Counted from the first letter of the stretch, positions 19,455 to 30,245 are shown. The stretch: 64,000 bases of DNA from Lineus longissimus (GCF_910592395.1 NC_088323.1:11643501-11707500); one strand, 5' to 3'. Program-made: numbers and translations. The notes: a model not told the origin generated them from the letters alone.

Positions 19455-21390
19455 TTCCTTAATGTCTTTTGAGAGCATTTTTAATTGTAACAAGAGCAAC
19501 GCAAGGCGTGGCATATGCCCCCGTGAGCATATTGAGTTGGTGTATTAGGAAAGTGAAGTGTTTTTCAGACAACCCCGGGCAGCTGGTGTCATAGCTGACT
19601 GGGTTTAGTTGATATCGTGAAAGAGTTATTGGTCTGTAATGTCCGCTGTAGACGTTATCTTTTTCTACCCACATAAAAAGTTACATTGTTATTACTCAAA
19701 GCGTTCTCGATAAAATGAGGGGAAACGAAAAGTTTACAGATGGCTAATGGATGCACAGACGGCCCCGACGCACGGACGGGACGAACGGACATCAGCAAAA
19801 CATAATGCCTCCGCAATGCATTACGAATTGGCGGGGGCATTAAAATGAATTTGATCAGAAAAATGGTTCGCCTCGCAATTGACGGAAACCGATTTCAAGC
19901 ACGCCGCCCTGTTAGCCTTATTGACAATCGGAACAAGCCAGTTTTCGAAAGGAACTTTCTTCCAGTCACCCCCAACGCAAATACAAAAAAAATTTCATCA
20001 GACGAACGGTTCTCCTCAAAATTGACAGAAACTGATTTCAAGCACATTTCAAGTGGGGCTCTAGGAAAATTCGTCCCCGGAAAACTCGTCCCCGGAAAAT
20101 TCGTCCCCAGAAAATCCCCGAGGAAAATTTGTCCCTGGATAATTCGCCCCCGAGGATAATTCGTCCCTGGAAAATTCGTCCCTGGAAAATTCGTCCTGGA
20201 GGAAAATTTCGTCCCCAGAATATTTGTCCCTGGAAAATATGTCCCCTAGGATAATTTGTCCCTGGGAAATTCGTGTCCGAGGATAATTCGTACCCGGAAA
20301 ATTAAACAAAAGTTGAAAGTTTCTGACATTACTTTCTAGTAGTAACTACTACTTACTACTTTCGACTTTTCACATTCAGTGTTATATCTCTAGTTACTAA
20401 CCTACTAGCTAGTTACCTACTCCACTCTTTTCATAGTAGGTAGAGGTAGGCAGGCGAAATAATTCATTTTTTTACAAATAAGTATTTTTACTGGTCAGAA
20501 TGAAAGAAAAACTCTAAATTCTTCAATAAAATATTTCGCCTGCCTACCTCTACCTATGAAAATAGTGGGGTAGGTAACTAGCTAGTAGGGTAGTAAAGAA
20601 AGATGTTACACTGAACGAGAAAAATCGAAAGTAGTAGTTATTACTACAGTCCATTCGACAAGACTTAAGAGTCTTGGAAAGTAAAGTCAGAAACTTTCAA
20701 CTTTGTAAAATTTTCTGGGGACGAATTATCCTCGGGGACGAACTTTCCAGGGACGAATTATCCTCGGGGACAAATTTTCTGGGGACGAATAATCCTCGGG
20801 GACGAATTTTCCGGGGACGAATTTTCCTTGGGGACGAATTTGCGGGGACGAATTTTCCGGGGACGAATTATATGGGGACGAATTTTCCTGTAACCCCCTG
20901 GTGGCCATATTGACAATCGGAACGAGCCTGTTTTCAAAAGGAACCTTCCTCTAGTCACCCCCAACGTACATACCAAAAATGAATTTGATCAGACAAACAG
21001 TTCTCCTCGAAATTGACGGAAACCAATTTCAAGCACGCTGCCTGGAGGCCATAATGAGAGTCGGAACAAGCCTGTTTTCAAAAGAAACCTTCCTCTAGTC
21101 ACCCCCAACGTACATACCAAAAATGAATTTGATCAGACAAACAGTTCTCCTCGAAATTGACGGAAACCAATTTCAAGCACGCGGCCCTGGAGGCCATAAT
21201 GAGAATCAGAACGAGCCTGTTTTCGAAAGGAACCTTCCTTTAGTAAAGGTCAACCCACAAAACAAGTTTTGTGGTTATCGCTAGAAGCGTTCTCCTTAAA
21301 ATGAGCAGAAACGAAAAGTTTACAGACGCCTGACGGACATTGGTAAAACATAATGCTTCCGCAATGCTTTACGCATTGGCGGGGCCATAA
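19455..21390 (+). repeat. Dispersed repeat D with 144-bp tandem units, split by a foldback element
   Basis: The block begins near GGCATATGCCCCCGTGAGCA (19511). It contains units of about 144 bp marked by ATGAATTTGATCAGA, TTCTCCTCGAAATTGACGG and AGTCACCCCCAACG, at about 19845, 19989, 20977 and 21121. It ends with ATAATGCTTCCGCAATGC and GGCGGGGCCATAA (21350-21391); a copy of the same end lies at 19803-19842. The unit starting at 19989 is interrupted after TTTCAAGCAC by the element at 20063-20889. There is no coding capacity. Confidence 0.6.
20063..20889. mobile_element. Foldback element with 15-bp tandem-repeat arms
   Basis: Two long inverted arms of about 390 bp are separated by a loop of about 60 bp (20465-20525). 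The outer part of each arm (20063-20300 and 20708-20889) is a degenerate tandem array of GGGGACGAATTTTCC and its inverse. The inner part (20300-20465 and 20527-20705) is non-repetitive but still inverted, for example CCTACTAGCTAGTTACCTAC opposite GTAGGTAACTAGCTAGTAGG. This outer-tandem/inner-unique plan is the one described for sea urchin TU foldback elements. No target duplication could be fixed. Short peptides read from the array are artefacts. Confidence 0.75.
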
Positions 21391-21810
21391 AAAGGATATG
21401 CCTACGTCACAGAGTCTCTGCAATGGTTATTTTTATCACAGTAGTCTCGCGCAGCCAGACCTTCTTCACTTATTAGTCTGGGGTAAGCCAGGCGTTCACT
21501 GTACTAGACCGAGACGTTTTCCACCACAATGTATATCTGGGCTGAAGAAACACTGCGCAAGTTTACCTTGAGCTGGAGATAAGAATAGATTATGCCAATG
21601 AGCATACTTCCACATTATTGTTTTCCCAGAATGGTGCATATCGCGCGAAGCTACTCAGCCTAATACTATTAGGCCACGCGTAATGGCGCTGAGGCGGCCG
21701 CTGTAATCAAGAGAGTGGTTGAGTCACTCTATGTTATGACAGAACTAACCAAAATTGCTTACATTTTCGCATTGCTACAATGAATGACCTAATACTGAAA
21801 CCACATGTCC
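21391..21810. other. Unassigned spacer
   Basis: Nothing recognisable was found. The plus-strand frame 21353-21571 overlaps the end of repeat D and shows no protein-like motif. Confidence 0.35.
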
Positions 21811-21972
21811 TGAGTGTGAGGGGGTATAGTGGTGTCTGTTGACTGTGCTTTAAGAGAGACTGGCATCATGCCTAGTTTCTCTTAAAGCACAGTCAACAGA
21901 CACCACTATACATGCCTAGTCTCTCTTAAAGCACAGTCAACAGACGTACATCACTATACCCCCTCACACTCA
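21811..21972. repeat. Hairpin with a duplicated 3' arm
   Basis: TGAGTGTGAGGGGGTATAGT and GTCTGTTGACTGTGCTTTAA (21811-21860) are followed by the inverse copy TTAAAGCACAGTCAACAGAC at 21883-21902 and again at 21928-21947. The segment closes with CTATACCCCCTCACACTCA at about 21954-21972. The RNA from either strand could fold into a stem of over 45 bp, with a choice of two 3' arms. It may be a small foldback element or a miRNA-like precursor. Confidence 0.55.
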
Positions 21973-22165
21973 CAAACCACAAACACCCAACCATCCTGCT
22001 ACATTAATACTTCTGGTTTATATACTATGCTTTAATATATATATCACTGTTTAGTGTAGCTAGGACTACTCTGACTGAATGCATGGTTGATTTTTTAAAA
22101 TAGTGACTTCGATGAAAATAAATTTTACAAAGATTATAAAAGTTATTTTGTACGTCTGCCTTCTA
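21973..22165 (+). repeat. Repeat C copy (uninterrupted)
   Basis: TATACTATGCTTTAATATA and TCACTGTTTAGTGTAGCTAG, then CTAGGACTACTCTGACTGAA, match the interrupted copy at 14390-16080. It has neither the TTAA MITE nor the TCA element and so serves as the empty-site reference. Confidence 0.65.
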
Positions 22166-22735
22166 TACAACGATATAGTGCAAAGCGTGTAGTGGAAAGG
22201 CCAGCAGCAGGGGTGAACGCGGCAGAAGTTTCATTCATGCACGCAAACACCGCATGTTTTTTGGGGAATACCTCGAATGACGTCATGTATTTTGAAATTT
22301 AGCGCCCTAAAAGTAAAGATCAAGGGTTTTCCGGTGATAAGCGGATGAACCACCAATGCACTTTTCCGGCATCCGCCATTTTTTCTCGATTTCATTTTTC
22401 GCTCGGGATTTTATTACCAAATTGGACAGGTTAGGATAATCGATTTGAGACTTTAGACCTGCATATTAGAAGTATTTAACTTTGTAATCATTAAGTTTTA
22501 GCTTACGCGGGTTCAAGCAATCCGTGCGCATGAACAAATTTTATTGCAGGTTCGTACGGTGGTAGAGAAAAAGATACTACGCGTCATCTATGTACATGCA
22601 GCTGTATGTAAACTCCGTCTTCGGGGTGATCAGGTTATCCTACATGATTTTCGGCGTATTACTTTCCTAATGGTTTCAACGATAGAAAGACTGTATGCGA
22701 TAAGCTTCGCTGGCAATTAAAAATTGCTAGCGAAG
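22166..22735. other. Unassigned intron sequence
   Basis: No gene motif was found. At about 22702-22738 the text AAGCTTCGCTGGCAATT / AATTGCTAGCGAAGCTA forms a short inverted repeat directly before the R1 copy. Confidence 0.35.
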
Positions 22736-23877
22736 CTAAATGAAATGGCCAAGGCCATTGTGCTCACCTCATGTGGAGGAAAGATGGATAAAGAGCATGG
22801 TATTGTGTCATGTAGTGTTAGGTTTGATGTAGGTCCAAGCAATTACAATTTCCCCAAAATGGCCAATTTACAGCACATTCGACCTCTGTGACATTGAAAA
22901 GTAGGTCAAATCAAAGAAGACTCGGGTGACACATTGAATGGTTGTTAGAATTAGATGTACCTATGATATAAAATTGGTGCCAATCGGGCAAGTCATTACT
23001 AGGAATAATGGCATTTTGAAGAATTTAGGATTTGGCCCCCTCCCTGGAGGCCAAACAGCAAATAAGATCGCACCAAACTTCGGTACCTGAGATCACCTGA
23101 CCAAGGGGTACATGTGTACTTAATCTGTGATCAATAGTCATTGCAGTTAAGAAACGTGCCATAGTTACGGCCTGACGGCGAATTTACGCCATTTGACCTC
23201 TGTGACCTTGACAAGAAGGTCAAATTAAAAACCTGTGTGACATATACTGTATGGTGGTTAGATGTACCCATGATATCAAATTGGTGGCAATCGGACAAGA
23301 AGTTAAGGAATAATCACATTTTTAAGGTTTTTGGATTTTGCCCCCTGGTGGTCAAGTGGTGAATCATATTGGACCAAACTTCGGTCCCTAAGATCACCTG
23401 ACTAAGGGGTAAATGTGTACCAAATTTGGTATTAATAGTCATTGCAGTTTAGAAACGTGCCATCGTTACATCCTAACGGCCAATTTACACCATTTGACCT
23501 CTGTGACCTTGAAAAGGAGGTCAAATCAAAAAACCCGGAGGATATATGATGCACCTTTGCTAGAAGTACCTACAAAATTTTTTTCAAAATTTCCCGACTA
23601 ATATTAAGGGAGATATTGCATATTTTCACTTTTAACGTTTGGCCCCCTGGTGGCCAAACCATGAAACGAATCGGACCGAAACTTGGTCTCCAAGGTGTCA
23701 TTACATATGGGTACATGTGTACCAAGTTTCAACTCAATAGCTTTAACAGTTACGAAACGTGCCCTGCTAACGGACGACGGACGACGACGACGACGACGAC
23801 GACGCTGACGACGGACGACGGACGCCACGGTATGGGATAAGCTCACCTCTGCTAAGAGGTGAGCTAAAAATAGTGTT
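22736..23877 (+). repeat. R1 dispersed repeat, best-preserved multi-unit copy
   Basis: It begins AAATGGCCAAGGCCATTGTG and CTCACC and ends with a (GAC)n run (23766-23822), then GGATAAGCTCACCTCTGC and TAAGAGGTGAGCTAAAAA. The ends form a terminal hairpin (AGCTCACCT/AGGTGAGCT). The body is three units with a period of about 302 bp (compare AACGTGCCATAGTTACGGCC at about 23152 with AACGTGCCATCGTTACATCC at 23454). Each unit carries TTTGACCTCTGTGACCTTGA-type text followed by AGGTCAAAT. It has no ORF; the transposon class is unknown. Confidence 0.7.
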
Positions 23878-23960
23878 TCAATATTGGTCAAAGTCTTGCC
23901 TAAATTTTATTCAAACCACTGCCAGATTGATGACTTTGATTGCCTGAACAAGAATATATA

Positions 23961-24719
23961 CAGTAGAACCTCCCTTAGCGGACACCTCTGCCAGGCGGAC
24001 ACGTCCGGCCAGTCCCGAATTTTTCTAAGTCATTTCCAAAAACAAAAACCTCTGTACGGCGGACACCTCTCTACTCCGAATCGCGGACAGGGCGATGGCC
24101 AATTTTTGGTCCAATTCCCTCCCAATTACGGACAGTGGGTTTCCTGCGTGCGATTGGAGAGCCTGACAGGTGTGATATTTGCGTAATTAATCAACGTAAT
24201 TAACCCCATGGCATTGTGTTTTTGTATCCTAATTAAGCCGCGGTATTTGTTTACTCATCTTTTCAACTAATCACATAGGCCTATTGTGTCAACAGACACT
24301 CATTAATTCACGCGGTTTTGTCAGTGTTGCGGAGAATATGCGCGAGGAGAGAAATTAGAAAAAATTAATTATTAATCAAAGGTGGCTGATGGACAGAAAT
24401 TATGGTGTTTTTTCACACATTATGACATGTCGTGGAGATTTTGCAATAAAAGGGGCAGCTTTTACAGAGAGATTATTCACTCTCTGAGTTCCAAAGTAGC
24501 TCACGTCATTCAACGCAACATCACAAGCAAAGACCAATCAGCCAACAGGTTCAAAGTTTCAACGCTATATGTCGACACAGAGAAAACCAAGACCTGCAAG
24601 GCGGGAACTTCAAATCCACCAATCGTACGATTTGGCATAACCTCTCTATTAAGGACACCTCTCTATTGCGGCCACCTAGGCCCAGTCCCATGGGTGTTCG
24701 CAATAGAGAGGTTGTACTG
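23961..24719. mobile_element. Pogo-like MITE (TA target)
   Basis: The left end CAGTAGAACCTCCCTTAGCG and right end AATAGAGAGGTTGTACTG are inverse for 12 terminal bases with one mismatch. TA flanks both sides (23959-23960 and 24720-24721). Repeated GGACACCTCT words lie near both ends. CAGT-ended termini with TA duplications fit the pogo/Tigger branch of Tc1/mariner. At 759 bp with no transposase motifs it is non-autonomous; the long frame at 24382-24807 runs over its right end and is not believable. Confidence 0.7.
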
Positions 24720-24790
24720 TACATGTATTATAGTAGCCTACATTGTTTTAATGTACAATATTATTCGAAGTCAATGTTCTGTTTTTTCAG

Positions 24791-25069
24791 CCTACCCCCA
24801 CTACTGAACCCGGTGCTACTACTGCTGCCAATGATGAGGGTACACAGTTGCCCATGGTTACGGGGAATATGGTACAGGTACAGGAGAGTACCGGATCTAC
24901 TGTGACATATGGCAACGTGAATATTGTGAGGTACCTGTGTCAAAAACTTGACATTTCGTATGATGTTGTCTCACATACCGAGTTCATGAGGGCCCTTGCA
25001 TCGGTTGCTAGCTCAGCGAAAACAAACTTTGCATTGCTGTCCACATCGAAAGAAAGTATGCCACTCTAA
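24791..25069 (+). CDS. Possible 3'-terminal exon, unknown protein
   Basis: A strong acceptor (TGTTTTTTCAG, AG at 24789-24790) is followed by 92 open codons ending in TAA at 25067-25069. The peptide starts PTPTTEPGATTAANDEG, which is low-complexity and Thr/Pro-rich. It then becomes protein-like: 'YGNVNIVRYLCQKLDISYDV' and 'TEFMRALASVASSAKTNFAL'. The acceptor phase matches the frame. I do not recognise the family. It lies on the strand opposite the calpain gene and inside its large intron, immediately before an R1 copy, so it may be part of a mobile element. A cryptic donor (GAAAGTATGC) precedes the stop. Confidence 0.35.
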   Translation, partial: PTPTTEPGATTAANDEGTQLPMVTGNMVQVQESTGSTVTYGNVNIVRYLCQKLDISYDVVSHTEFMRALASVASSAKTNFALLSTSKESMPL

Positions 25070-25071
25070 AA

Positions 25072-26527
25072 TGAAATGGCCAGGGCCATTGTGCTCACCT
25101 GTCGATATGAAGGGAGAGTTTGAGGAAGAACTTGTCAATTTTAGGGGTTAATCATGCAATAGTTGTGGGATGGTGTGGTTTGTCTTAAACGAGAATCGAC
25201 TGGAGCTCTGATGTTGGATGGGAGATGCAAGGTTTTTGTTTGATTCTGAATTGAGTGTAGCTCAGCCCTTCTCCCCAGGTGATATCTGATTGTCATGTGG
25301 TCACTGATAATGTTGAAATCCAGCAGTCAGCCATCATGTCCCGACCATGCATGCATGCCATCACTGTTATACTGATATAGAGTAGGCTATAGTATAACAT
25401 ATAAAAAAACATAGTTACAAGCAGCCCTATAGTCTGATTCATAAGTAAATGTCACTGCCCTTTTGGGCCGCTGCGCAAAAACTACTGGGCCGATTTCTTC
25501 AAAGTTTGGTTTTTCTTGAATCTAATTTCGGGACCCAAGAGGATTTTTATATTTCAGTAACCATGGTTACGAAATAATTTTTTTTGTATGTATTGGTGTA
25601 CATTGACGTAGTGTATTGATTTTGACATTTTCTCCTCTGTACTGCTTATTTCTGGATGCATTTTGCTGAAATGTTCAGGTTAATTTTTTTTCGTGTGTAT
25701 CTTTAAAGCTGCTAAGTTTCATTTAGAACTATCCATAAAAAAAAATTGGGCCCTCCAGTTTCCCCCAAAATGGCCAAAGGGCTCCAAAGTTGACAATTTT
25801 TTTCTTTATAATTTGCAAATCTCTAACCTGGAAATTGTGTTGGGTCCCGAAATTAGATTCAAGAAAAACCATGTGCCAACTGACATTTTTGCACAATACC
25901 GCCACCTAGTGATATGAAACGAAATTAATCTATTTAATATCGAAACCTCTAAAACTTCATTTCAAACTTCAATCTGCTGGAATAAAGAAAATGGGCTTTT
26001 TTAACCTTGACCTACTTATACCTGAATAGTAGGTCACACTGACCTTAATCTGTGTCAACATGTAGAGATGCCCAATAGGTGTCCACATATCAAATTTAGA
26101 GAGTCTATGACAAATAGCAAAAAAACGTGCCATGATCAAAGAAATTTTAGAGTTCGACCTCTGTGACCTTGAAATGAAGGTCAAATCGAAAACCCGTGTG
26201 ATATGTGATGTACCTTTATTAGATACACCCACCATAAAATTTTTATCGCTCTAGGTCTAACCATAAGCTTCAAAATGACAAAAATAGGTTTTCAAAGAGT
26301 GCCCCCTATATGGCAGACCAGCAGTCAAATTGCGCTGATTTTCATTCTGAAGGAAGGTCTTGCCTAGGGGTACCCACACACCAAGTATGAACATTCTGGG
26401 TCAAGCGGTTAAGAAACGTGCCACGATTTTGTCAAAAGTTAACGACGGACGACGACGACGGCGACGGACAACGACGGACGCCAGACGCCGCGGTATCGTA
26501 TAAGCTCACCTGACAGGTGAGCTAAAA
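25072..26527 (+). repeat. R1 dispersed repeat, long copy with internal foldback
   Basis: It begins AAATGGCCAGGGCCATTGTG and CTCACC and ends with (GAC)n at 26438-26480 and TAAGCTCACCTGACAGGTGA and GCTAAAAA. Inside, TTTTTCTTGAATCTAATTTC and GGGACCCAA (25510-25538) recur exactly inverted at 25840-25868. This makes a foldback with a loop of about 300 bp that other R1 copies lack. The R1 core TCGACCTCTGTGACCTTGAA is at about 26153. Confidence 0.65.
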
Positions 26528-26706
26528 ACGCTCAGTTCTCAACCAAAGAATCCACCTGGCAGACACTAAAGTTGCTGATTTGAAGCGTGGGTTGACTAAA
26601 ATGTTGCAGTTAAAAGTCATATGTGTACATGTAACTGATATCTTGTCAGGATAAACTAAACAAAATGATGTCCCTCCTGCCAGTGATGTTTACCATAAAA
26701 TAAGCG

Positions 26707-27608
26707 ATGGAGGACGCAGTCACAAACGTACAGGGCAGTGTCAGGGCGCAGAAAGCTAGGAAGTTTAACCAGAAAACAGGACAAGGTGAACACAAACTAA
26801 TGGCAGGTAATTCACTGACTTTAACATGGGAAAAAGCTGAAGAAAATATCTCAGAAATAGATGGAACTGACCATTGCCCAAGTCCGTGCTTTTCCTTTAG
26901 TAAAGGACGTACCATCGCCAAGGGATGGAGGCCATTCCTGGATATGTCATTAAAGACCAGTTTCAGTTGACAGAAGATAACTTGAAGGAGGCGCTTTATA
27001 AAATTACTGACTTCTTTCCTCTGCTTTTAATTGAGAAGGGGGCCCATGCCATTTTATTGGTCAATGTTGAACTTGTGTTTTGCCCTGATTTGGTACATGA
27101 GGTTCTAACTCTGGACGAGGCAGATAGTTCTTTTACTGAGAAGTGGTACTCTGGTCTTCTTTTTCAGCAAGCCAGGACCAAAACCAGTGCAGCAAAAGTA
27201 TCCAGAAATTCTGGAAGTGATGATCGATTACGTCCAGTTGCACAGCTTTGAGGCACACATAGGTCGCTGCACTGGCACTGCAACGTCATGTGGAGTACGT
27301 TTGAATGATATACAAAGGGACCCTGTTGTGCAGCATGTGGACGGTTTGAATTCTATTTCCAAGACTAAGATATACTATTTGATGACACCTGCTCATGCTA
27401 ATTCTAGAGACGCTGCCAGGCATAAGGATGCATTGGATATAAGAGTTGGCCAAAAAAGTTGTGATGTCAGCAAGGAAAATATCACTGCTCAGGAATACTT
27501 CACCATTGTGTCCAACATTAACCAGATGGCTGCTCTTTATCCTGTGGAGCGTCTTATGTTCTCTTGTGACAGTAAAGCTTAAGTGCATATAGGGATTGCC
27601 ATGTAGGT
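26707..27608 (+). pseudogene. Decayed ORF of a probable mobile element
   Basis: Three overlapping frames (26707-26970, 26925-27251 and 27187-27582) read as one protein broken by frameshifts. The last is the most protein-like: 'KPVQQKYPEILEVMIDYVQL', 'RLNDIQRDPVVQHV', 'INQMAALYPVERLMFSCDSK', then an in-frame TAA at 27580-27582 and 'VHIGIAM'. The text resembles, from memory, repetitive uncharacterised proteins of marine invertebrates that carry an acidic 'S(C/A)D..K' motif. I suspect a transposase core, but the family is not identified. It ends where R1 text begins (27605). Confidence 0.4.
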
Positions 27609-27775
27609 CAAACTGCGAAAACGAAAAAATACATTTGGGTATATATTGCTCAAATCTACCATTATGCAAATTTTCAGCCATCTAAAGCCCAAGCAGTTAT
27701 AAAACGTGCTCTGCTTACGGATGTCGACGACAATGGACCGAACAGTATCATAAAAGCTCCCCACAGGTGATCTTA
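27609..27775 (+). repeat. R1-like 3' end
   Basis: AATCTACCATTATGCAAATTTTCAGCCATC and GTTATAAAACGTGC, a GACGACAATGGACC remnant and AAAGCTCCCCACAGGTGATC follow the pattern of the end of the copy at 1140-1275. Truncated at the left. Confidence 0.5.
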
Positions 27776-27823
27776 ATATGCAGATTATTTCTAAAGGTTG
27801 GAGAAAAATATTTCAGATCTTAC

Positions 27824-28011
27824 TTTGCAAAAGCTTTCTCCATCAATGAAGGCCACATCTCGTTTGGGTCTGACTTCGAATACGCTCCGCATGGGCGGCC
27901 ATTTTGGACGGGAAGATGATCGTCAACGTAAACATCCACCCATTCTCCGAACGACCAAAACTTACAATGGAAAACTCCAGAGGCTGGATCATAAGCACCA
28001 TCAGGAATAAT
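27824..28011 (-). CDS. Calpain exon 3
   Basis: The acceptor TTTTATTATAG (AG at 28013-28012) and donor GTAAGATC (from 27823) bound 62 codons plus two bases. The peptide IIPDGAYDPASGVFHCKFW leads into 'FGEWVDVYVDDHLPVQNG' and 'SKSDPNEMWPSLMEKAFAK'. These are the calpain PC1 landmarks: F.FW.(F/Y)G.WV.V.(V/I)DD.LP, S....E.W..L.EKA.AK. The conserved aromatic/acidic residues are kept. The start is in phase with exon 2 (phase 0), and the two leftover bases join exon 4 to give Lys. It is flanked by R1-like sequence on one side and a SINE on the other. Confidence 0.88.
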
Positions 28012-28074
28012 CTATAATAAAAACATGTAAATTGAGGGGGGGTTTTTCAGTCCTAAATTATAGGTAGGGCACAC

Positions 28075-28400
28075 TCTAGAGTAGTTAGAGCGCTGGGCTT
28101 ATAACTGGAACGTCGAACGTTCGACACTCGGACCGTTCGGCACCGTTTCATCTTTGTGTCCTTCGGTATGCACTTAACCCTACTTGCTTTTCACCACACA
28201 GGAGTAAATGAGTAACAGGCTTGCCAGAGAAGTTAACCTACTATAGACCAGCATCCTTTCCAGGGGAGGAAACTGGTCGTAACTTAATGCTACGGAATTC
28301 GAGATAGCTCCGGCCCGATGAGTTGTTCGCAGTTCGGGCAATAGCCTGATCGACTTTAACTAACTGATACCCAAGAGGTTAACTAAGGCCTCGTTAGGGA
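28075..28400 (+). repeat. tRNA-derived SINE-like sequence
   Basis: TAGTTAGAGCGCTGGGCTTA (28083) resembles a pol III A box, and GTCGAACGTTCGACACTC (28112) a weak B box, at tRNA-like spacing. The following TTTGTGTCCTTCGGTATGCA and ACCACACAGGAGTAAATGAG text is typical of SINE bodies in deuterostomes. No target duplication or tail was fixed. It is not a functional tRNA gene because the acceptor stem cannot be paired. Confidence 0.5.
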
Positions 28401-29258
28401 GTTTTTCCCGAATGTACGCGATGATGACGTGCCCCGTTCACAGGACGTAACATCTATTTCAAAATGCGTTTCCAATCGTAGCTCGTAGCTCTGTTCGCCA
28501 TCCCAAATGGCAATATTGCCAATTGGGTTGGACAATCACGGAAAACCCCAAATATTATAAATGTCTTCCTGGATAGATCTTACAGTGACCAATCTCCATG
28601 GAAAGACATTTGCTTACACTACACAACATTTTTTAAAAATTGAGGGTCCACCATTGAACTTTTGAGTAAGTTGAATTTTGCACAAATCAGCGAAAAACGC
28701 ACGAACTGGCACTGGACAGTATTTCAACATGGACCCGACGCACATCCCAAGTTCAGTGTACACATACGTCGGCAACAACAGTAAAATGCGTAGTTTTTTG
28801 TTAGCCGCCTATTGAGTTTCCAGGTTTCAGAAACTTCAAAAACATGTATTTGCCAAAACAACTTCTAAGTCAGCACTGGCATACACTGAGGACCAAGAAA
28901 ACAATGATTTTTTAGGAACTACGGCACATGAATACAAAAAAAATCCCTAAGACCTAACACATTTAACCAGTATGTTATGGCCATATTTTCAATGACTCCA
29001 ATCATTCAAAATGGCATCAGCCACCTGACTATATTTGCTAAGTGTGAAATAAGTATAGCGAACCATTACCTAGATTATCAATTAAACAGAACACATGATT
29101 TTAATTTTAACATTATTCAGCAAGCCACTCATCAGCCAGAAATGGCAAAATCAGTCGTCTCGTACCCCATACAGTATAGGCGTCCTGGGGTGGATTTATC
29201 CTCGATGACGTAAAGAATAGGTAGGCAGAGTGGGGGAGACCTTCTTATAACAGGTTGT
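28401..29258. other. Calpain intron 2, unassigned
   Basis: No gene or element termini were recognised. The plus-strand frame at 28977-29213 shows no motif. Confidence 0.35.
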
Positions 29259-30245
29259 AAATGAAACGGCCAAGGGCCATTGTGCTCACCGTATAAATAT
29301 TTGGTGGTTAGGATTTCATCCTGGTCAAGAAAGATGCAACATGTATAGTATTAGTACATAGGTCAAACCAAAGTCAGTATGACATGTGATGTGTCGTTGC
29401 TTGGAGTACCTACCATAAAAATATCATCGAAAACAAGTCACTAAAAAGCGATATATTGCACTTTTTACCTTTTTTAGTGTGGCCTCCTGGTGGGCAAGTC
29501 GAGAATGAAATTGGATCGAAATTCGGTGTCCAAGGTTACATGACGTAGTCATGTGTACCAAATTTCAAGTTCATAGCTTGAGCAGTCAAGAAATGTGCAA
29601 CAGTTACACCCAAACGGCCAATTTACACCATTTGACCTTTGTGACCTTGAAAATTAGGTCAAATAAAAAAACCGTAGGAATGTGATGTATCCTTGCTAGG
29701 AGCACCTACCATAAAAATTTCATCGAAAACAAGTCACTCATAAGAGAGATATCTATATATACTCATAAAAGAGATATGGTGGCCAAGTCGGGAATCAGAT
29801 CAGACTGAGATTCATTGACCTAGGTGTCACGAGTTTCAAGTTTATAGCTTTATTGGTTAAGAAACATGCCATAGCTATTCTCAAAGCCAAATTTATGTCA
29901 ACTGGACCTCTGCGACCTTGAAGAGTAGGTAAAATCAAAAACATGCATGATATGTGATGTATCCTTGCTAGGAGTACCTACAGGTACCATAACATTTTCA
30001 TCGAAAACAAGTCATTCATAAGTGAGATATCACACTTTTTAAATTTCAACTTTTGGACCGCTGGTGGCCAAGTCCTGAATCTGACTGGACCGAAATTCAG
30101 CATCAGAAGTCACCTGCCCTAGGAGGTCATGTGTACAAAGTTTCAAGTTCATAGCACAAGTGCTAAAGAAACGTGCCACTGTTTTATAATTAGGATATGG
30201 TGATGGACAATGGACACTGCGCAATAACGTATAGACTGACCAAAC
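29259..30245 (+). repeat. R1 dispersed repeat
   Basis: It starts ATGAAACGGCCAAGGGCCAT and TGTGCTCACC. It has three diverged units with ACCATAAAAATATCATCGAA-type text at about 29411, 29709 and 29986, each preceded by a GACCT..GTGACCTTGA block. It ends 'CAATAACGTATAGACTGACCAA' without the usual hairpin. It fills part of calpain intron 2. Confidence 0.65.

Noticed and set aside
20061-20976. Minus- and plus-strand peptides with repeated SSPENSSP or GRDEFSGDEF text
   Set aside because: They are translations of the foldback tandem array, not a repeat protein.
28083-28130. Possible functional tRNA gene with a UAU-like anticodon region
   Set aside because: The A box is good, but the B box is weak and no acceptor stem pairs; a SINE head is more likely.
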